Positions 35,230-44,490 are shown, numbered from the stretch's first letter. The stretch: DNA of 64,000 nucleotides from Oceanidesulfovibrio indonesiensis (GCF_007625075.1 NZ_QMIE01000003.1:105326-169325), one strand, 5' to 3'. The notes: generated from the letters alone by a model not told the origin. Made by a program: numbers and translations.

Positions 35230-35252
35230 CGGGCGGCACATTTTTCCGCCCG
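35230..35252 (+). other. Hairpin in the flgE leader
   Basis: A perfect 7-bp stem (CGGGCGG with CCGCCCG) encloses a CACATTTTT loop about 11 bases after the predicted start. It may protect the 5' end of the mRNA. The T-run is in the loop, so it is not a terminator of the importer operon. Confidence 0.5.
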
Positions 35253-35280
35253 CTGGACAAACGCAAGGGACGACACCGCC

Positions 35281-36798
35281 ATGATGTCATCACTCTATAT
35301 CGGCTCCACGGGCATGAAGACCCACTCCAAGGGCATGCAGGTTCTTGGCAACGACATCGCCAACGTGAACACCGTGGGCTACAAGGATGCGGACTTCCGG
35401 TTCGCGGACCTGTTCAGCACGCAGGTCACCTCACAGGGCAATGGGATCACAGGTTACTCCCAGAAAGGCCTGGGCTCGAGCCTGCACGACATCAAGACCA
35501 AGTTCACCCAGGGCGCCATGCTCACCACCAACCAGGATACCGACCTGGCCATCTCGGGCAAAGGGTTCTTCAAGGTGGTGGACAACAGGGACAACACGGA
35601 GTTCTTCACCCGCGCCGGCAACTTCCGGTTCGACTACCAGGGCACAATGCGCGACCCCAATGGGTTCGCACTGCAGGGAAAGCCTGTAACTGGCATAGCC
35701 CCGGACGGTTCTCTTACCCTGGGCGCCACCCAGGACGTCACTCTGGACCTCGGCCCGGACGGCAATGTGGTGCTTGCCCCGCAAGCCACCTCCAACGTTT
35801 CCTTCTTCACCAACCTCGAAGGGGACGACCTCGTCTCCGACCCGGCCTCCCCGTACTTCTCTCTGGTCACAGCCTATGACGGAACGAGCAAACCTCCCCT
35901 GAACCCGGCCTACCAGGACACCATGCGCGTCTACGATTCCAACGGCCAGGCCAGGGACCTCAATCTCTATTTCGACAAAGTCGGCACGGAAAATGGCGTG
36001 ACCACCTGGGAATACGTGGTGGCCAGCAACGCCGACGAGGACGGCTCCAACCTGGCCGGGGGCGCCGGCGCAGGGCTGCTCCAGGCCGGAACCCTGAGCT
36101 TCAACTCTTCCGGCCAGCTCATCAGCCAGTCCGCCTACAATTACACAGGCGACGGCGCCGACCATACCGACCTGAACGACTGGACCCCGGCCGGGTTCGA
36201 CGCCGAGGGCACGCCTTCCTTCACCGCCAGGTACGACGGCGGCGCCACGGCCACCATCGGACTGAACTTCGGCTTCGAAAACTCCACCGGCCAGTGGCAG
36301 GGCGGCACGGGCTCTGCAGCCGGCGTGAGCAGCGCCGGCGATCTCGTCTCCCTGAATGCCGCACGCGCGGCTGACGCTTCGTCAGGTTTTGCCGGCCAGG
36401 GTGCGTTTACCCGCTTCAACAACCAGAACGGTTATGCCGAAGGATTCCTGCAACGGGTCACTTTTTCCGAGGACGGTGTCATGACCGGTTCGTTCTCCAA
36501 CGGTCAGAAGGCCCCCTTGTACCAGATCCCGCTATACAACTTCACCAGCGAGGACGGACTGCGGCGCGAAGGCAAGAATCTTTATTCAGCTACGGACGAA
36601 GCCGGCAACATCACCGAGAATCTTCCCGGCGAGGGCGCCGCCGGCCTGCTTACGGGCAACTCTCTGGAGCAGTCCAACGTGGACCTCGCGCGGGAGTTCA
36701 CTCACATGATCACCACGCAGCGAGGATTCCAGGCCAACAGCAAGATCATCACCACTTCGGACGAGATTCTGCGGACCGCGCTGAGCATGAAGCGCTAG
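35281..36798 (+). CDS. flgE: Flagellar hook protein FlgE
   Basis: The 505-residue protein forms the flagellar hook. It starts with the rod/hook family helix SLYIGSTGMKTHSKGMQVLGNDIANVNTVGYK and ends with the matching C-terminal helix SNVDLAREFTHMITTQRGFQANSKIITTSDEILRTAL. FlgE-specific features are GFFKVVDN, FTRAGNFRFDYQG and the large variable middle domain. The frame is open far upstream through the permease gene, but ATG 35281 starts the conserved helix. No other flagellar gene is nearby, so it is an isolated late or middle-class gene under its own sigma-54 promoter. Confidence 0.93.
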   Translation: MMSSLYIGSTGMKTHSKGMQVLGNDIANVNTVGYKDADFRFADLFSTQVTSQGNGITGYSQKGLGSSLHDIKTKFTQGAMLTTNQDTDLAISGKGFFKVVDNRDNTEFFTRAGNFRFDYQGTMRDPNGFALQGKPVTGIAPDGSLTLGATQDVTLDLGPDGNVVLAPQATSNVSFFTNLEGDDLVSDPASPYFSLVTAYDGTSKPPLNPAYQDTMRVYDSNGQARDLNLYFDKVGTENGVTTWEYVVASNADEDGSNLAGGAGAGLLQAGTLSFNSSGQLISQSAYNYTGDGADHTDLNDWTPAGFDAEGTPSFTARYDGGATATIGLNFGFENSTGQWQGGTGSAAGVSSAGDLVSLNAARAADASSGFAGQGAFTRFNNQNGYAEGFLQRVTFSEDGVMTGSFSNGQKAPLYQIPLYNFTSEDGLRREGKNLYSATDEAGNITENLPGEGAAGLLTGNSLEQSNVDLAREFTHMITTQRGFQANSKIITTSDEILRTALSMKR

Positions 36799-36966
36799 AT
36801 CCGCACCAACTCCACGACGCGACTCGTTCCAAAGGCGTATCCCATATCAAACGCCTTCTTCTCTCGGCTCTGCTCGAAAGAATCGGTGTCGGACAGGTTC
36901 CGACCATCAACGCGGCGCGCCGAACCAGCTGTGCCCGCACGATATTTCCCGCCTCAATCAAGATGT

Positions 36967-36995
36967 TTGCAAGCATAGGGCAAGCTGCGTATACT
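36967..36995 (+). promoter_or_regulatory. Promoter of the receiver gene
   Basis: The sequence reads TTGCAA, 17 bases, TATACT, about 90 bases before ATG 37087. The -10 is close to consensus. Confidence 0.6.
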
Positions 36996-37086
36996 TATTG
37001 AAACAATTTATTATTGCATGCCGGAATAATTGACGTTACGCAGCCAACTCAGATGCGCCGGAAGCGAATCGGGTCAAGGAATATCT

Positions 37087-37473
37087 ATGGGAAAAAAGCT
37101 TCTCATCGTCGAAGACGAACTGCACATCCGCACGCTTCTCGAGCAGGCGCTCGAAGATCTTGAAGAAGAATACGCCGTGGAAATCATCACGGCGTCGGAC
37201 GGCGAAGAAGGACTCGAGATCATCCGCAAGGAGCGACCTCAGGCTGTTTTTCTGGACATCATGATGCCCAAGATGAACGGCTATGAGGTCTGCAAGGCAG
37301 TCAAACAGGATCCGGAACTCAAGGACACGATCATCGTCCTTCTCACGGCCAAAGGCCAGGAGGCCGACCGCCGCAAGGGGCTGGAGATCGGCGCGTACGA
37401 CTACATGACCAAGCCGTTCGATCCGGACGAGGTCGTGGAGCTGGCCAAGGAACTGCTTCAACTCGTCGATTAG
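37087..37473 (+). CDS. Single-domain response regulator
   Basis: The 128-residue protein is one receiver domain of CheY size: KLLIVEDE acidic pair, phosphoacceptor D57 in VFLDIMMPKMNG, the threonine in IVLLTAKG and the lysine in MTKPFDPDE. ATG 37087 has AAGGA six bases upstream. There is no output domain, so it relays or binds a target. The GAF/HD-GYP protein encoded 54 bases downstream is the obvious candidate partner; the two are probably co-transcribed. Confidence 0.9.
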   Translation: MGKKLLIVEDELHIRTLLEQALEDLEEEYAVEIITASDGEEGLEIIRKERPQAVFLDIMMPKMNGYEVCKAVKQDPELKDTIIVLLTAKGQEADRRKGLEIGAYDYMTKPFDPDEVVELAKELLQLVD

Positions 37474-37527
37474 CAACGACTATCCCGCAGCCATGCGCTC
37501 CCCTCTCGGTTCAGGAGGCATCCCGGC

Positions 37528-39333
37528 ATGACCGGCGCTGCATCGATCTCGCGCCTTGTCAAAAAATCCTTTCTGGGTGCCTACCTGGAAGACGCCCTCA
37601 CTCTGTTCGAAGCAGGCAGTTTCCTGGCCGTCATACATCAGCCCGATGCGTACGCCCTGGCCGGAACCGCCGGCCCAGCCGCACACGAAGACCTTCTGCA
37701 ACGCTTCGCCGACGGCGTCATCCCCGCGCCCCATACTCGGGAACTCGCCGTGGAAGGCGTCGTTTTCGGCTGGCTGGTGCTCGACACGCCTTCCCACGCA
37801 GAAGCCTCCGCCCTCGACTTCGTTGCCCGCTCGCTCCGGGAGATCATATCCCGTGAACTACTCCGCCGCGGTCTGGGCGCTGAGACACTGGAGCAGTATC
37901 GGGAAGTCGCCCTGCTGCAACGCGCCGTGGGCAAGCTGAACGGCTCCCTGGACGTATATCAGGTAGCGCATTCGCTGCTGGACGAGTGCATGGCCACATC
38001 GTTCCCGGCGGATCACGCGCTGGTTCTGTTCCTGGACGATGCAAGCCGGACATATCGCATCGTGCAGTCCGCAGGCTCCCGGGAACTGCCTTACGCCGAG
38101 CGCATCGCCCAGAGTCGCCTTTTCAGCGAGGTCCTGGCCAATGCCTGTTGGGACGACGCTGACGGCGAGGACACCCTCGCCAGCGAACGCATGGTCAAGG
38201 GCGAGATCGTGAACGACCTGACGCGCGATCCGCGTTGGGACGTGGACGTGCCGGAAGTGTCCCGCATGCTCATAGTACCCCTGGCAACGTCTCGCATCAT
38301 CCATGGCGCGCTCGTCATGGCCTCGGGCCCGTCGTCGCGTCCTTTCGGGTCCGGCCACCTCAAGCAGACCACAACCCTGGCCACGGTTACGGGCATCGCC
38401 ATGGCCAACGCGCACCACTTTCACCAGGTGCAGCGCATCCTCATGTCGCTCATCCAGTCCATCGCCACGGCCATCGATTCCCGAGACACGCTCACCTCCG
38501 GCCATTCCCAGCGTGTGGCGCGCATTGCACATTCGTTGGCCCGGGCCGTGAGCCAGGACCGCAGGGAGTTTCCCGACTTCGCGTTCACGGAGATGGAGCT
38601 GCAGGAGATATTCTACGCCGGCCTGCTGCACGACGTGGGCAAAATCGGCGTGCGCGAGGAGGTTCTCACCAAAGCCACGCGCCTGCACCCCAGAAAGCTG
38701 GAGCTCATCGGCATGCGCCTGGAGCTCTGGGGAGCCATGCACCAACGCGAATGGACCGATCTGTTTGAACGACTCCAGGCGATCAACTCGGCCTATGACG
38801 TTTCCGAGGAAGACGAGGCCCTGCTCTACCGGCTCGCCAACAAAAGCATTGCCATCGGCGAGGCGACCATCGAGGTACTGAGTGCCGACGAGCTCTCGGA
38901 GTTTCTGACTCCCCGCGGCAACCTGAACGCCGAGGAGTGGGAAGAGATCAAGAGACATCCGGCTGAAAGCCATCGCATCCTGGAAAACATTCCCTTCACC
39001 AGCCATTTCCCCCGCATTCTGCAGATCATCGTGCAGCACCACGAACGGCTGGACGGCTCCGGCTATCCGGCCGGCCTCGAAGGTGACGAGCTTTTGCTGC
39101 AAAGCCGCATCCTTGCTGTGGCCGACGTCTACGACTCCCTGCGCCGGGACCGCCATTACAAAAAAGCGCTCTCGCAGGAGATGGCCCTGGCCATCCTGGA
39201 GCAGGAAGGCCGCCTGAACAAGCTGGACGCCCGGGTGGTCCGCGTTCTGACCGGGGCTTTGGAATCCGTGGAACACGCCGAAGCGCCGGAACCACGCGCC
39301 TTCGGTCTGGGTTCACCCGTCGATCACCCGTAA
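37528..39333 (+). CDS. GAF plus HD-GYP protein
   Basis: The 601-residue protein has an N-terminal region (1-120), a GAF domain (about 140-310) and an HD-GYP domain with H368-D369 in LLHDVGKIG, QHHERLDGSGYPAG (GYP at 512-514) and AVADVYDSLRRDR. Between HDVGK and the usual RGxLxxxEWxxIKxHP segment there is an insertion of roughly 80 residues (RLHPRKLELIGMRLELWGAM and following). Key metal ligands are in place, so c-di-GMP hydrolysis is expected, with GAF sensing an unknown ligand. AGGAGG precedes ATG 37528. Confidence 0.9.
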   Translation: MTGAASISRLVKKSFLGAYLEDALTLFEAGSFLAVIHQPDAYALAGTAGPAAHEDLLQRFADGVIPAPHTRELAVEGVVFGWLVLDTPSHAEASALDFVARSLREIISRELLRRGLGAETLEQYREVALLQRAVGKLNGSLDVYQVAHSLLDECMATSFPADHALVLFLDDASRTYRIVQSAGSRELPYAERIAQSRLFSEVLANACWDDADGEDTLASERMVKGEIVNDLTRDPRWDVDVPEVSRMLIVPLATSRIIHGALVMASGPSSRPFGSGHLKQTTTLATVTGIAMANAHHFHQVQRILMSLIQSIATAIDSRDTLTSGHSQRVARIAHSLARAVSQDRREFPDFAFTEMELQEIFYAGLLHDVGKIGVREEVLTKATRLHPRKLELIGMRLELWGAMHQREWTDLFERLQAINSAYDVSEEDEALLYRLANKSIAIGEATIEVLSADELSEFLTPRGNLNAEEWEEIKRHPAESHRILENIPFTSHFPRILQIIVQHHERLDGSGYPAGLEGDELLLQSRILAVADVYDSLRRDRHYKKALSQEMALAILEQEGRLNKLDARVVRVLTGALESVEHAEAPEPRAFGLGSPVDHP

Positions 39334-39460
39334 TCCCGCACCCTTCTCGAAAGCTCCCCAGTATTGTCATACATGCGTAACGGGGCTTTATTAAGCACAA
39401 GAGCTATTCCCTGGCCGAACATTGCAGCCGGGATGTACGAAATAGACCAGGGAGTGCGAG

Positions 39461-41773
39461 ATGACCGCGCTTCGCAAATTTTTCTCAAAGAAGCTTCAAT
39501 ATTCGGAGCCGCTGGCAAGGGCGGACGACGCCAACGGCCACGCCCTGCTCTCCTTTTTCGGCGAGGACGGCGCCGCCGAGCTGGAAGGGCTCTACGCCCG
39601 CGAGCACCTCGGAATCGTTACCCTGGAGCTCAAGGACTACTATTCCCTGCGCTCGCCGGATCAGGACATTCTCGGGCCGAAGATCATGGACACCCTGGAG
39701 TATGAAGCCGTCCGGGAGATTCCCAACATATTTCACCATGCCCGGTTTCTGTTTTCCGAGCGAATCGGCTTCTGCTGCGTATTTCTCGCGTTCATCATCA
39801 CCGAGGACGTGGTCGCCTTCGCCAACGCCACCCAGCTCTTTCGCATCCAGGTGCGCGAACGCATCAATAAGAATCTTCTCTCCACCACCAACGGCATCGG
39901 CGACGTGCTCGCCGGGCATGCGTACATCCCACCGCGTCGCCAGGGCCCCTTCTCCGAGGTCGTTTTCAAGGCTTATTGCCACTCCCGGCGGTTCGCGAGC
40001 CAGCCCAAGGAGCTTTCCTCTCTGCCCCTGTACGACGAGTTCCGCTGGATTCTGGAAAAGGGCAAGATATCAACGCTGTACCAGCCGGTCATCGATTTTC
40101 AACATGGCGACGTCATCGGCTGGGAGGCTTTCTCGCGAGGACCGCGCGGCGGTTTCTTCGAACCGCCGCAGACCCTGTTCCAACTGGCCGCCGAGCTCGG
40201 CTGCACTTTCGACCTGGAAACGCTGTGCCGGGACAAGGCGCTGCAGGGCCTCGGCCCCATAGGCCCCCACCAGAAGCTCTTTCTGAACAACTTCTGCAAC
40301 GATGCGAGCGCCCCGGGCTTCTCCGCGAGCCAGCTCCTGGACATCATCGCCCCGCACGGCCTGACGCCGCAGAACGTGGTGCTGGAGTTTGCTGAACGCC
40401 AGGGGTTCCGGGACATGAACCTGTTCTACAAGGCCATCGAAAACTTCCGCAGGGAGGGCTTCGCCATCGCCATAGACGACGTGGGATCCGGCGATTCCAG
40501 CCTGCACAACCTCACCCAGATTCGGCCCGACTACATCAAGATAGACATTTCGCTCATCGACGGCATCGACTCCAACCCCTACCACCGCAGCATGGTGGAA
40601 ACCCTTGTGTTTCTTGCCGGCAAACTGAACGCCTCCATCATCGCCGTGGGCATAGAGACGGATACCGAGCTTTCTTCCCTCGTCTCCATGGGGGTGGATG
40701 GAGGACAAGGCAACCTCATCGGCCCGCCGGCCCCGGCCGTATCCGCCAAGTCCGTAACCATCCCGGCAAAGGCCTGGTACACGCCGGCGAATACGGCCGG
40801 GTGGCACACCTTCTCGCCGGTGCGTGAGCTCGTCCGGCCTACCTGCTCCGTTTCCCCCGGGACGACAGTGAAGGAGGTCAAGGCCATGCTCGCAGACCAG
40901 CTGCCGCAGACCAGCGTGGCTGTCGTCAACGCATGCCGGCCCGTGGGGTTGCTCATGCAATACACCATGGACCGCCACCTCTCCACGCAGTTCGGCATGT
41001 CGCTCTACTATCATCGCGAGGTGGGCAGGATCATGGACTCCGCGCCCCTGGTTGTCGACGTTGAGACATCCGTGGAGGAGGCGGCCAAGGCCGCCATGGC
41101 GCGCGAGGGCACCAAGATTTATGACGACATCCTGGTCACGGAAAAGGGACGGCTCATCGGCGCTGTCTCGGTGCAGGGCATGCTCGACAAGCTCGCTGAA
41201 ATGCAGGTGGAGCTTGCCAAGGGCGCCAACCCCCTGTCCGGCCTGCCGGGCAACGTGGTCATCGAGCACGAGATCGAGAAGCGGGTGAAGAAACGGCTGA
41301 CCTGCGGAATGATCTACGTGGATCTGGACAACTTCAAGGTCTACAACGACGTCTTCGGCTTCGACCGCGGGGACAAGATCATCCTGCTCACGGCCCGCAC
41401 GCTGACCCGCGCCGTGGCGGAAAAGGGCGACGCGCGCGACTTCGTGGGCCATGTTGGCGGCGACGACTTCATCGTCCTGGCCGAACCGGACAACGTGCCG
41501 GCCATCTGCGACAGGGTCCTGGAACTGTTCGCCGCCGAAGTCCCGTCCCTCTACCGGAATGAGGATATCCAGCGCGGATATATCGTGGGCAAGGGTCGCG
41601 ACGGCCATATCCGCAAGTATTCGCTGGTCAGTCTTTCTCTGGCCGTGCTGGACTGCTCCTTTGACGAGCGCTTCTCCATGGGCAGGCTCTCCGAACGCGT
41701 GGCCGACGTGAAAAAACGCGCCAAGGACATCGAAGGCAACTCCTGTATTCGCGAACCTTTCGCGTCCTCGTAG
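39461..41773 (+). CDS. EAL-CBS-GGDEF protein with degenerate EAL
   Basis: The 770-residue soluble protein has an N-terminal region (1-185), an EAL domain (about 190-430), paired CBS domains (about 450-580) and a GGDEF domain (590-760). The GGDEF signature is GGDDF at 666-670, an accepted active variant. The EAL domain begins with WEAFSRG (E222) and keeps DDVGSGDSS and KIDISL, but V396 replaces the first glutamate of the AEGxE loop (AVGIET), so hydrolysis may be lost and the domain may only bind c-di-GMP. CBS pairs usually bind adenine nucleotides, linking energy state to c-di-GMP. ATG 39461 has GGGAG upstream. Confidence 0.9.
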   Translation: MTALRKFFSKKLQYSEPLARADDANGHALLSFFGEDGAAELEGLYAREHLGIVTLELKDYYSLRSPDQDILGPKIMDTLEYEAVREIPNIFHHARFLFSERIGFCCVFLAFIITEDVVAFANATQLFRIQVRERINKNLLSTTNGIGDVLAGHAYIPPRRQGPFSEVVFKAYCHSRRFASQPKELSSLPLYDEFRWILEKGKISTLYQPVIDFQHGDVIGWEAFSRGPRGGFFEPPQTLFQLAAELGCTFDLETLCRDKALQGLGPIGPHQKLFLNNFCNDASAPGFSASQLLDIIAPHGLTPQNVVLEFAERQGFRDMNLFYKAIENFRREGFAIAIDDVGSGDSSLHNLTQIRPDYIKIDISLIDGIDSNPYHRSMVETLVFLAGKLNASIIAVGIETDTELSSLVSMGVDGGQGNLIGPPAPAVSAKSVTIPAKAWYTPANTAGWHTFSPVRELVRPTCSVSPGTTVKEVKAMLADQLPQTSVAVVNACRPVGLLMQYTMDRHLSTQFGMSLYYHREVGRIMDSAPLVVDVETSVEEAAKAAMAREGTKIYDDILVTEKGRLIGAVSVQGMLDKLAEMQVELAKGANPLSGLPGNVVIEHEIEKRVKKRLTCGMIYVDLDNFKVYNDVFGFDRGDKIILLTARTLTRAVAEKGDARDFVGHVGGDDFIVLAEPDNVPAICDRVLELFAAEVPSLYRNEDIQRGYIVGKGRDGHIRKYSLVSLSLAVLDCSFDERFSMGRLSERVADVKKRAKDIEGNSCIREPFASS

Positions 41774-42004
41774 TTCGAACGCGACCACACCTCCCACTGC
41801 CGCAATCCCTGCCAGTCGTTGGTTCACGACCAGGCGCCACAGCGCATGGGGGCACTACCGCTTCGCAGCAAAACACCGGCGCCGGCACTAAAGCAGACCC
41901 GTCCAGGAACTGCTGGAAATTCCTTCTGGATTTTTGTACGGTTGGCTTTCGAGGCCCCGCAGCCTTCACGGGATTTCTTATTTCTCAGCCTCAAGGACTA
42001 TCGT

Positions 42005-42505
42005 ATGGCGGCAGACGAAACAAAAAAGGATACCGTCCAGGACGTGCTCTCCGAGCTGCTCACCAGTGCGCAACGCGACGAGACAATCCCCGACGCCGAG
42101 GATCTGAACGCCCTCCTCTACCGCGACCCGAAGGAACTCGGCGAAAAGCGGCACCGCTCGTTCAGGCTCTCCGACGCGTATGAGGACCTCGGCCCGGCGG
42201 GCCGGGCGGCCCTTGTGGACGAGGACAAGGACGAAGACGAGTACGATCTGCGATCGTTCCGGCTCGCCCAGACTCCGCGCAACAAGAAGAAAGCCACCGT
42301 GTACTTTCCCAAGAAGCTGCACACCAGGCTCAGATCCGCAAAATATCAGGTCAAGAAGCTGGTGCCGCCGGAAATGCGCTCCTACGTGACCATGTCCGAC
42401 ATCGTCACCATTGCGTTGCGCATCGCCCTGCGCGAGTTCGAGATGAAAGGCAAGAACAGCCTCATGCTCAAACTCCTGGTGAAGAACATCCAGCGGAAAA
42501 TGTAA
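42005..42505 (+). CDS. Ribbon-helix-helix-like partner of ParA
   Basis: The 166-residue protein has a strongly acidic N-terminal two-thirds and a basic C-terminal part. The latter starts with a strand, ATVYFPKKLHTRLRSAKYQV, followed by two predicted helices with SDIVTIALRIALREFE, a pattern seen in ribbon-helix-helix DNA-binding domains. ATG 42005 has AAGGA seven bases upstream. It ends 18 bases before the ParA-like ATPase gene, so it may be its DNA- or cargo-binding partner, replacing ParB. The family call is tentative because it rests on pattern alone. Confidence 0.7.
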   Translation: MAADETKKDTVQDVLSELLTSAQRDETIPDAEDLNALLYRDPKELGEKRHRSFRLSDAYEDLGPAGRAALVDEDKDEDEYDLRSFRLAQTPRNKKKATVYFPKKLHTRLRSAKYQVKKLVPPEMRSYVTMSDIVTIALRIALREFEMKGKNSLMLKLLVKNIQRKM

Positions 42506-42523
42506 CAGCAGCCCCGGACTCCG

Positions 42524-43390
42524 ATGGAAATCGTCTGCCCAAACTGTCAGCGAAAGCGAACCATCGACGCTTCCAAGCTACCGGCCGGCAACGTCACTGT
42601 CCGTTGCGAAGCGTGCGACCATCGTTTCTCGCTCAAAAGCGCGCGCAGACTCTCCGTCATGATCACCAAGGGCGGGGTCGGCAAGACCACAACCGCCGTC
42701 ACCCTCGCCTCCGGACTCGCCCTGAACGGCTACAAGGTCCTGCTCGTGGACACGGACACTCAGGGGCAGACCTCCTATATGATGGGCCTCAAGTCCAATG
42801 ACGGACTCGCCAAGCTCCTGCTCGGGGAAAAAGACGCCGGCGAGGCAGTGCTGAAGGCCCGGGAAAACCTCTGGCTGCTCGCCGGCGGCAAAAGCCTCGC
42901 CTCGGTCAAGCGCATGATCACCCGCATGGACTACGGCGGGGAGCGCACCCTGACCAACAAGCTCCAGCCCCTCGAAAAAAGCTACGACTTCATCATCCTC
43001 GACACCTCGCCTAGCTGGGACACCCTCACGGTGAACGTGCTTTTTTACGCGCGGGAACTCATTGTGCCCGTCTCCCTGGAGATCATGCCCGTGCAGGGTC
43101 TGGCCGAGTTCCTCAAGAGCTTTTCCCAGCTGCGGGCGCACAACAAGGATATCCGGCTCCGCTACATCCTGCCGCTGTTCCTGGCCAAGCCCACGGAGAA
43201 CTCACGCGCCATACTGCGCAGCCTGGAGAAATATTACGGCAAGTATATCTGCACGCCCATCCGCTACAGCACGCGCATCAGCGAGGCGCCGGCATACGGC
43301 ATGACCATTTTCGAGTATGCAGGCGGAGACAAGGTCGTGCAGGACTACAAGGATCTCGTACGGGAAGTCCTCAAGGGCGACGAAATCTGA
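42524..43390 (+). CDS. ParA-family ATPase with N-terminal zinc ribbon
   Basis: The 288-residue protein joins an MJ0042-type zinc ribbon (C5-x2-C8 and C28-x2-C31, residues 1-38) to a ParA/Soj ATPase. The deviant Walker A is KGGVGKTT (49-56), followed by LLVDTDTQGQTS and the Walker B-like DFIILDTSPSWD. ParA ATPases move DNA, chemoreceptors or other cargo on the nucleoid. The ribbon in front of the ATPase is unusual: such ribbons normally head membrane proteins of deltaproteobacteria and myxobacteria. The preceding ribbon-helix-helix-like gene is a probable partner. No parS-like repeat was seen nearby. Confidence 0.88.
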   Translation: MEIVCPNCQRKRTIDASKLPAGNVTVRCEACDHRFSLKSARRLSVMITKGGVGKTTTAVTLASGLALNGYKVLLVDTDTQGQTSYMMGLKSNDGLAKLLLGEKDAGEAVLKARENLWLLAGGKSLASVKRMITRMDYGGERTLTNKLQPLEKSYDFIILDTSPSWDTLTVNVLFYARELIVPVSLEIMPVQGLAEFLKSFSQLRAHNKDIRLRYILPLFLAKPTENSRAILRSLEKYYGKYICTPIRYSTRISEAPAYGMTIFEYAGGDKVVQDYKDLVREVLKGDEI

Positions 43391-43434
43391 CCCCCGCCGC
43401 ACCACGCACCCTACCGCACGAGTTTTCGCACCCC

Positions 43435-44490
43435 ATGCCAGACGCACCAGAATCCCTGACCATTGTCCCGTCGCGCCACATCCGCAAGACGACGCTGCAC
43501 GACGTCGCCGTGGTCGAACGACGGGCCGACGGCCGAATCAAACGCGCGTTCGTGAATTCCGAAACCGTGGTGAGCACATCCTGGGGCGACCTGGTTCCAC
43601 AGTTCAGCGGAGATTCCGACGGCGACAGCCGTCGCCCCCGATTGGCCGCCGTGCGGCTGGACAGCGAAGGCCGGCTGGCCTCCCTGGCCCTGGAGCGCAT
43701 GCAGGAGCTCGACACGCCACTCGGCCCGCTGCCGGCCGAGCTTGTCACCTTCCACGAGGACGGCTCGCTCAAACGAGTTTTTCCGCTGAACGGCAAGCTT
43801 TCCGCATACTGGAGCTGGCAGAACGAATACACCCTCGCTCCCGAGATCGCGCTGCCGCTGCCGGCTGCCGTGCGTCGTGAGGAATGTGCGCATCAAACCG
43901 CCCGGTTCATCAACATCCAGCTTTCCCCGGACGGCGCCTTGCGCAGCGCCACCCTCTGGCCCGGCGAAACGCTGGACATCAACACCCCTCTGGGTCCTGC
44001 CCGGGCGCGCGTGGGCGTCTCTTTCCACGAGAATGGACGGCTTGCCTCCTTCGAGCCGGACACGCCGTTTTGCGCAGCAACGCTCATCGGCGAGTTCCAT
44101 GCCTACGACCCGGATCCGGAAGCCGTCTCCGGCGACGTAAACTCCCTGGCCTTTGCCCCAGACGGCTCGGTATGCAGGGTCACGACGGTCCAGGACGCCA
44201 TCCGCGTGGAGAAAACGGACGGAAGCGTCCGCCGCTTCGCCCCACAGAACGCCGGCGACCTGTGTCGCTCGTCCATGGACCTGGACGACCCGGAAGGCAT
44301 GCCGGACGCGCCGGGACCACTCACCGTATGGTTCGATGAAGGAAAAGTGTGCATTGCCCACGGCAGGGTGGGTGCTTCGGGCGCGCTGCCGGAACCCCAA
44401 GCCGTGTACGGACTCCAGGATGCCGCTTTCAGCGTGGAGCCATTGCGGCGCGGCATGGCCCTCGCCCCGCTACAGCGTTCCTGCGGCTGA
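43435..44490 (+). CDS. Unknown protein with internal duplication
   Basis: The 351-residue soluble protein has no recognised family. It contains a repeat of about 90 residues: TPLGP at 94-98 and 184-188, FHE(D/N)GxL at 107-112 and 198-203, and a preceding DSEGRLASL / SPDGALRSA segment in each. A third, weaker unit follows with AFAPDGSVCRV. The short DG-turn strands suggest a beta-rich repeat fold. It starts 44 bases after the ParA stop and probably belongs to the same transcript, which makes it a candidate cargo or partner of the ParA pair. Confidence 0.75.
   Translation: MPDAPESLTIVPSRHIRKTTLHDVAVVERRADGRIKRAFVNSETVVSTSWGDLVPQFSGDSDGDSRRPRLAAVRLDSEGRLASLALERMQELDTPLGPLPAELVTFHEDGSLKRVFPLNGKLSAYWSWQNEYTLAPEIALPLPAAVRREECAHQTARFINIQLSPDGALRSATLWPGETLDINTPLGPARARVGVSFHENGRLASFEPDTPFCAATLIGEFHAYDPDPEAVSGDVNSLAFAPDGSVCRVTTVQDAIRVEKTDGSVRRFAPQNAGDLCRSSMDLDDPEGMPDAPGPLTVWFDEGKVCIAHGRVGASGALPEPQAVYGLQDAAFSVEPLRRGMALAPLQRSCG

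Noticed and set aside
34420-35280. Upstream extension of the flgE frame
   Set aside because: This part overlaps the permease gene in another frame; the conserved FlgE start helix begins at 35281 behind a sigma-54 promoter.
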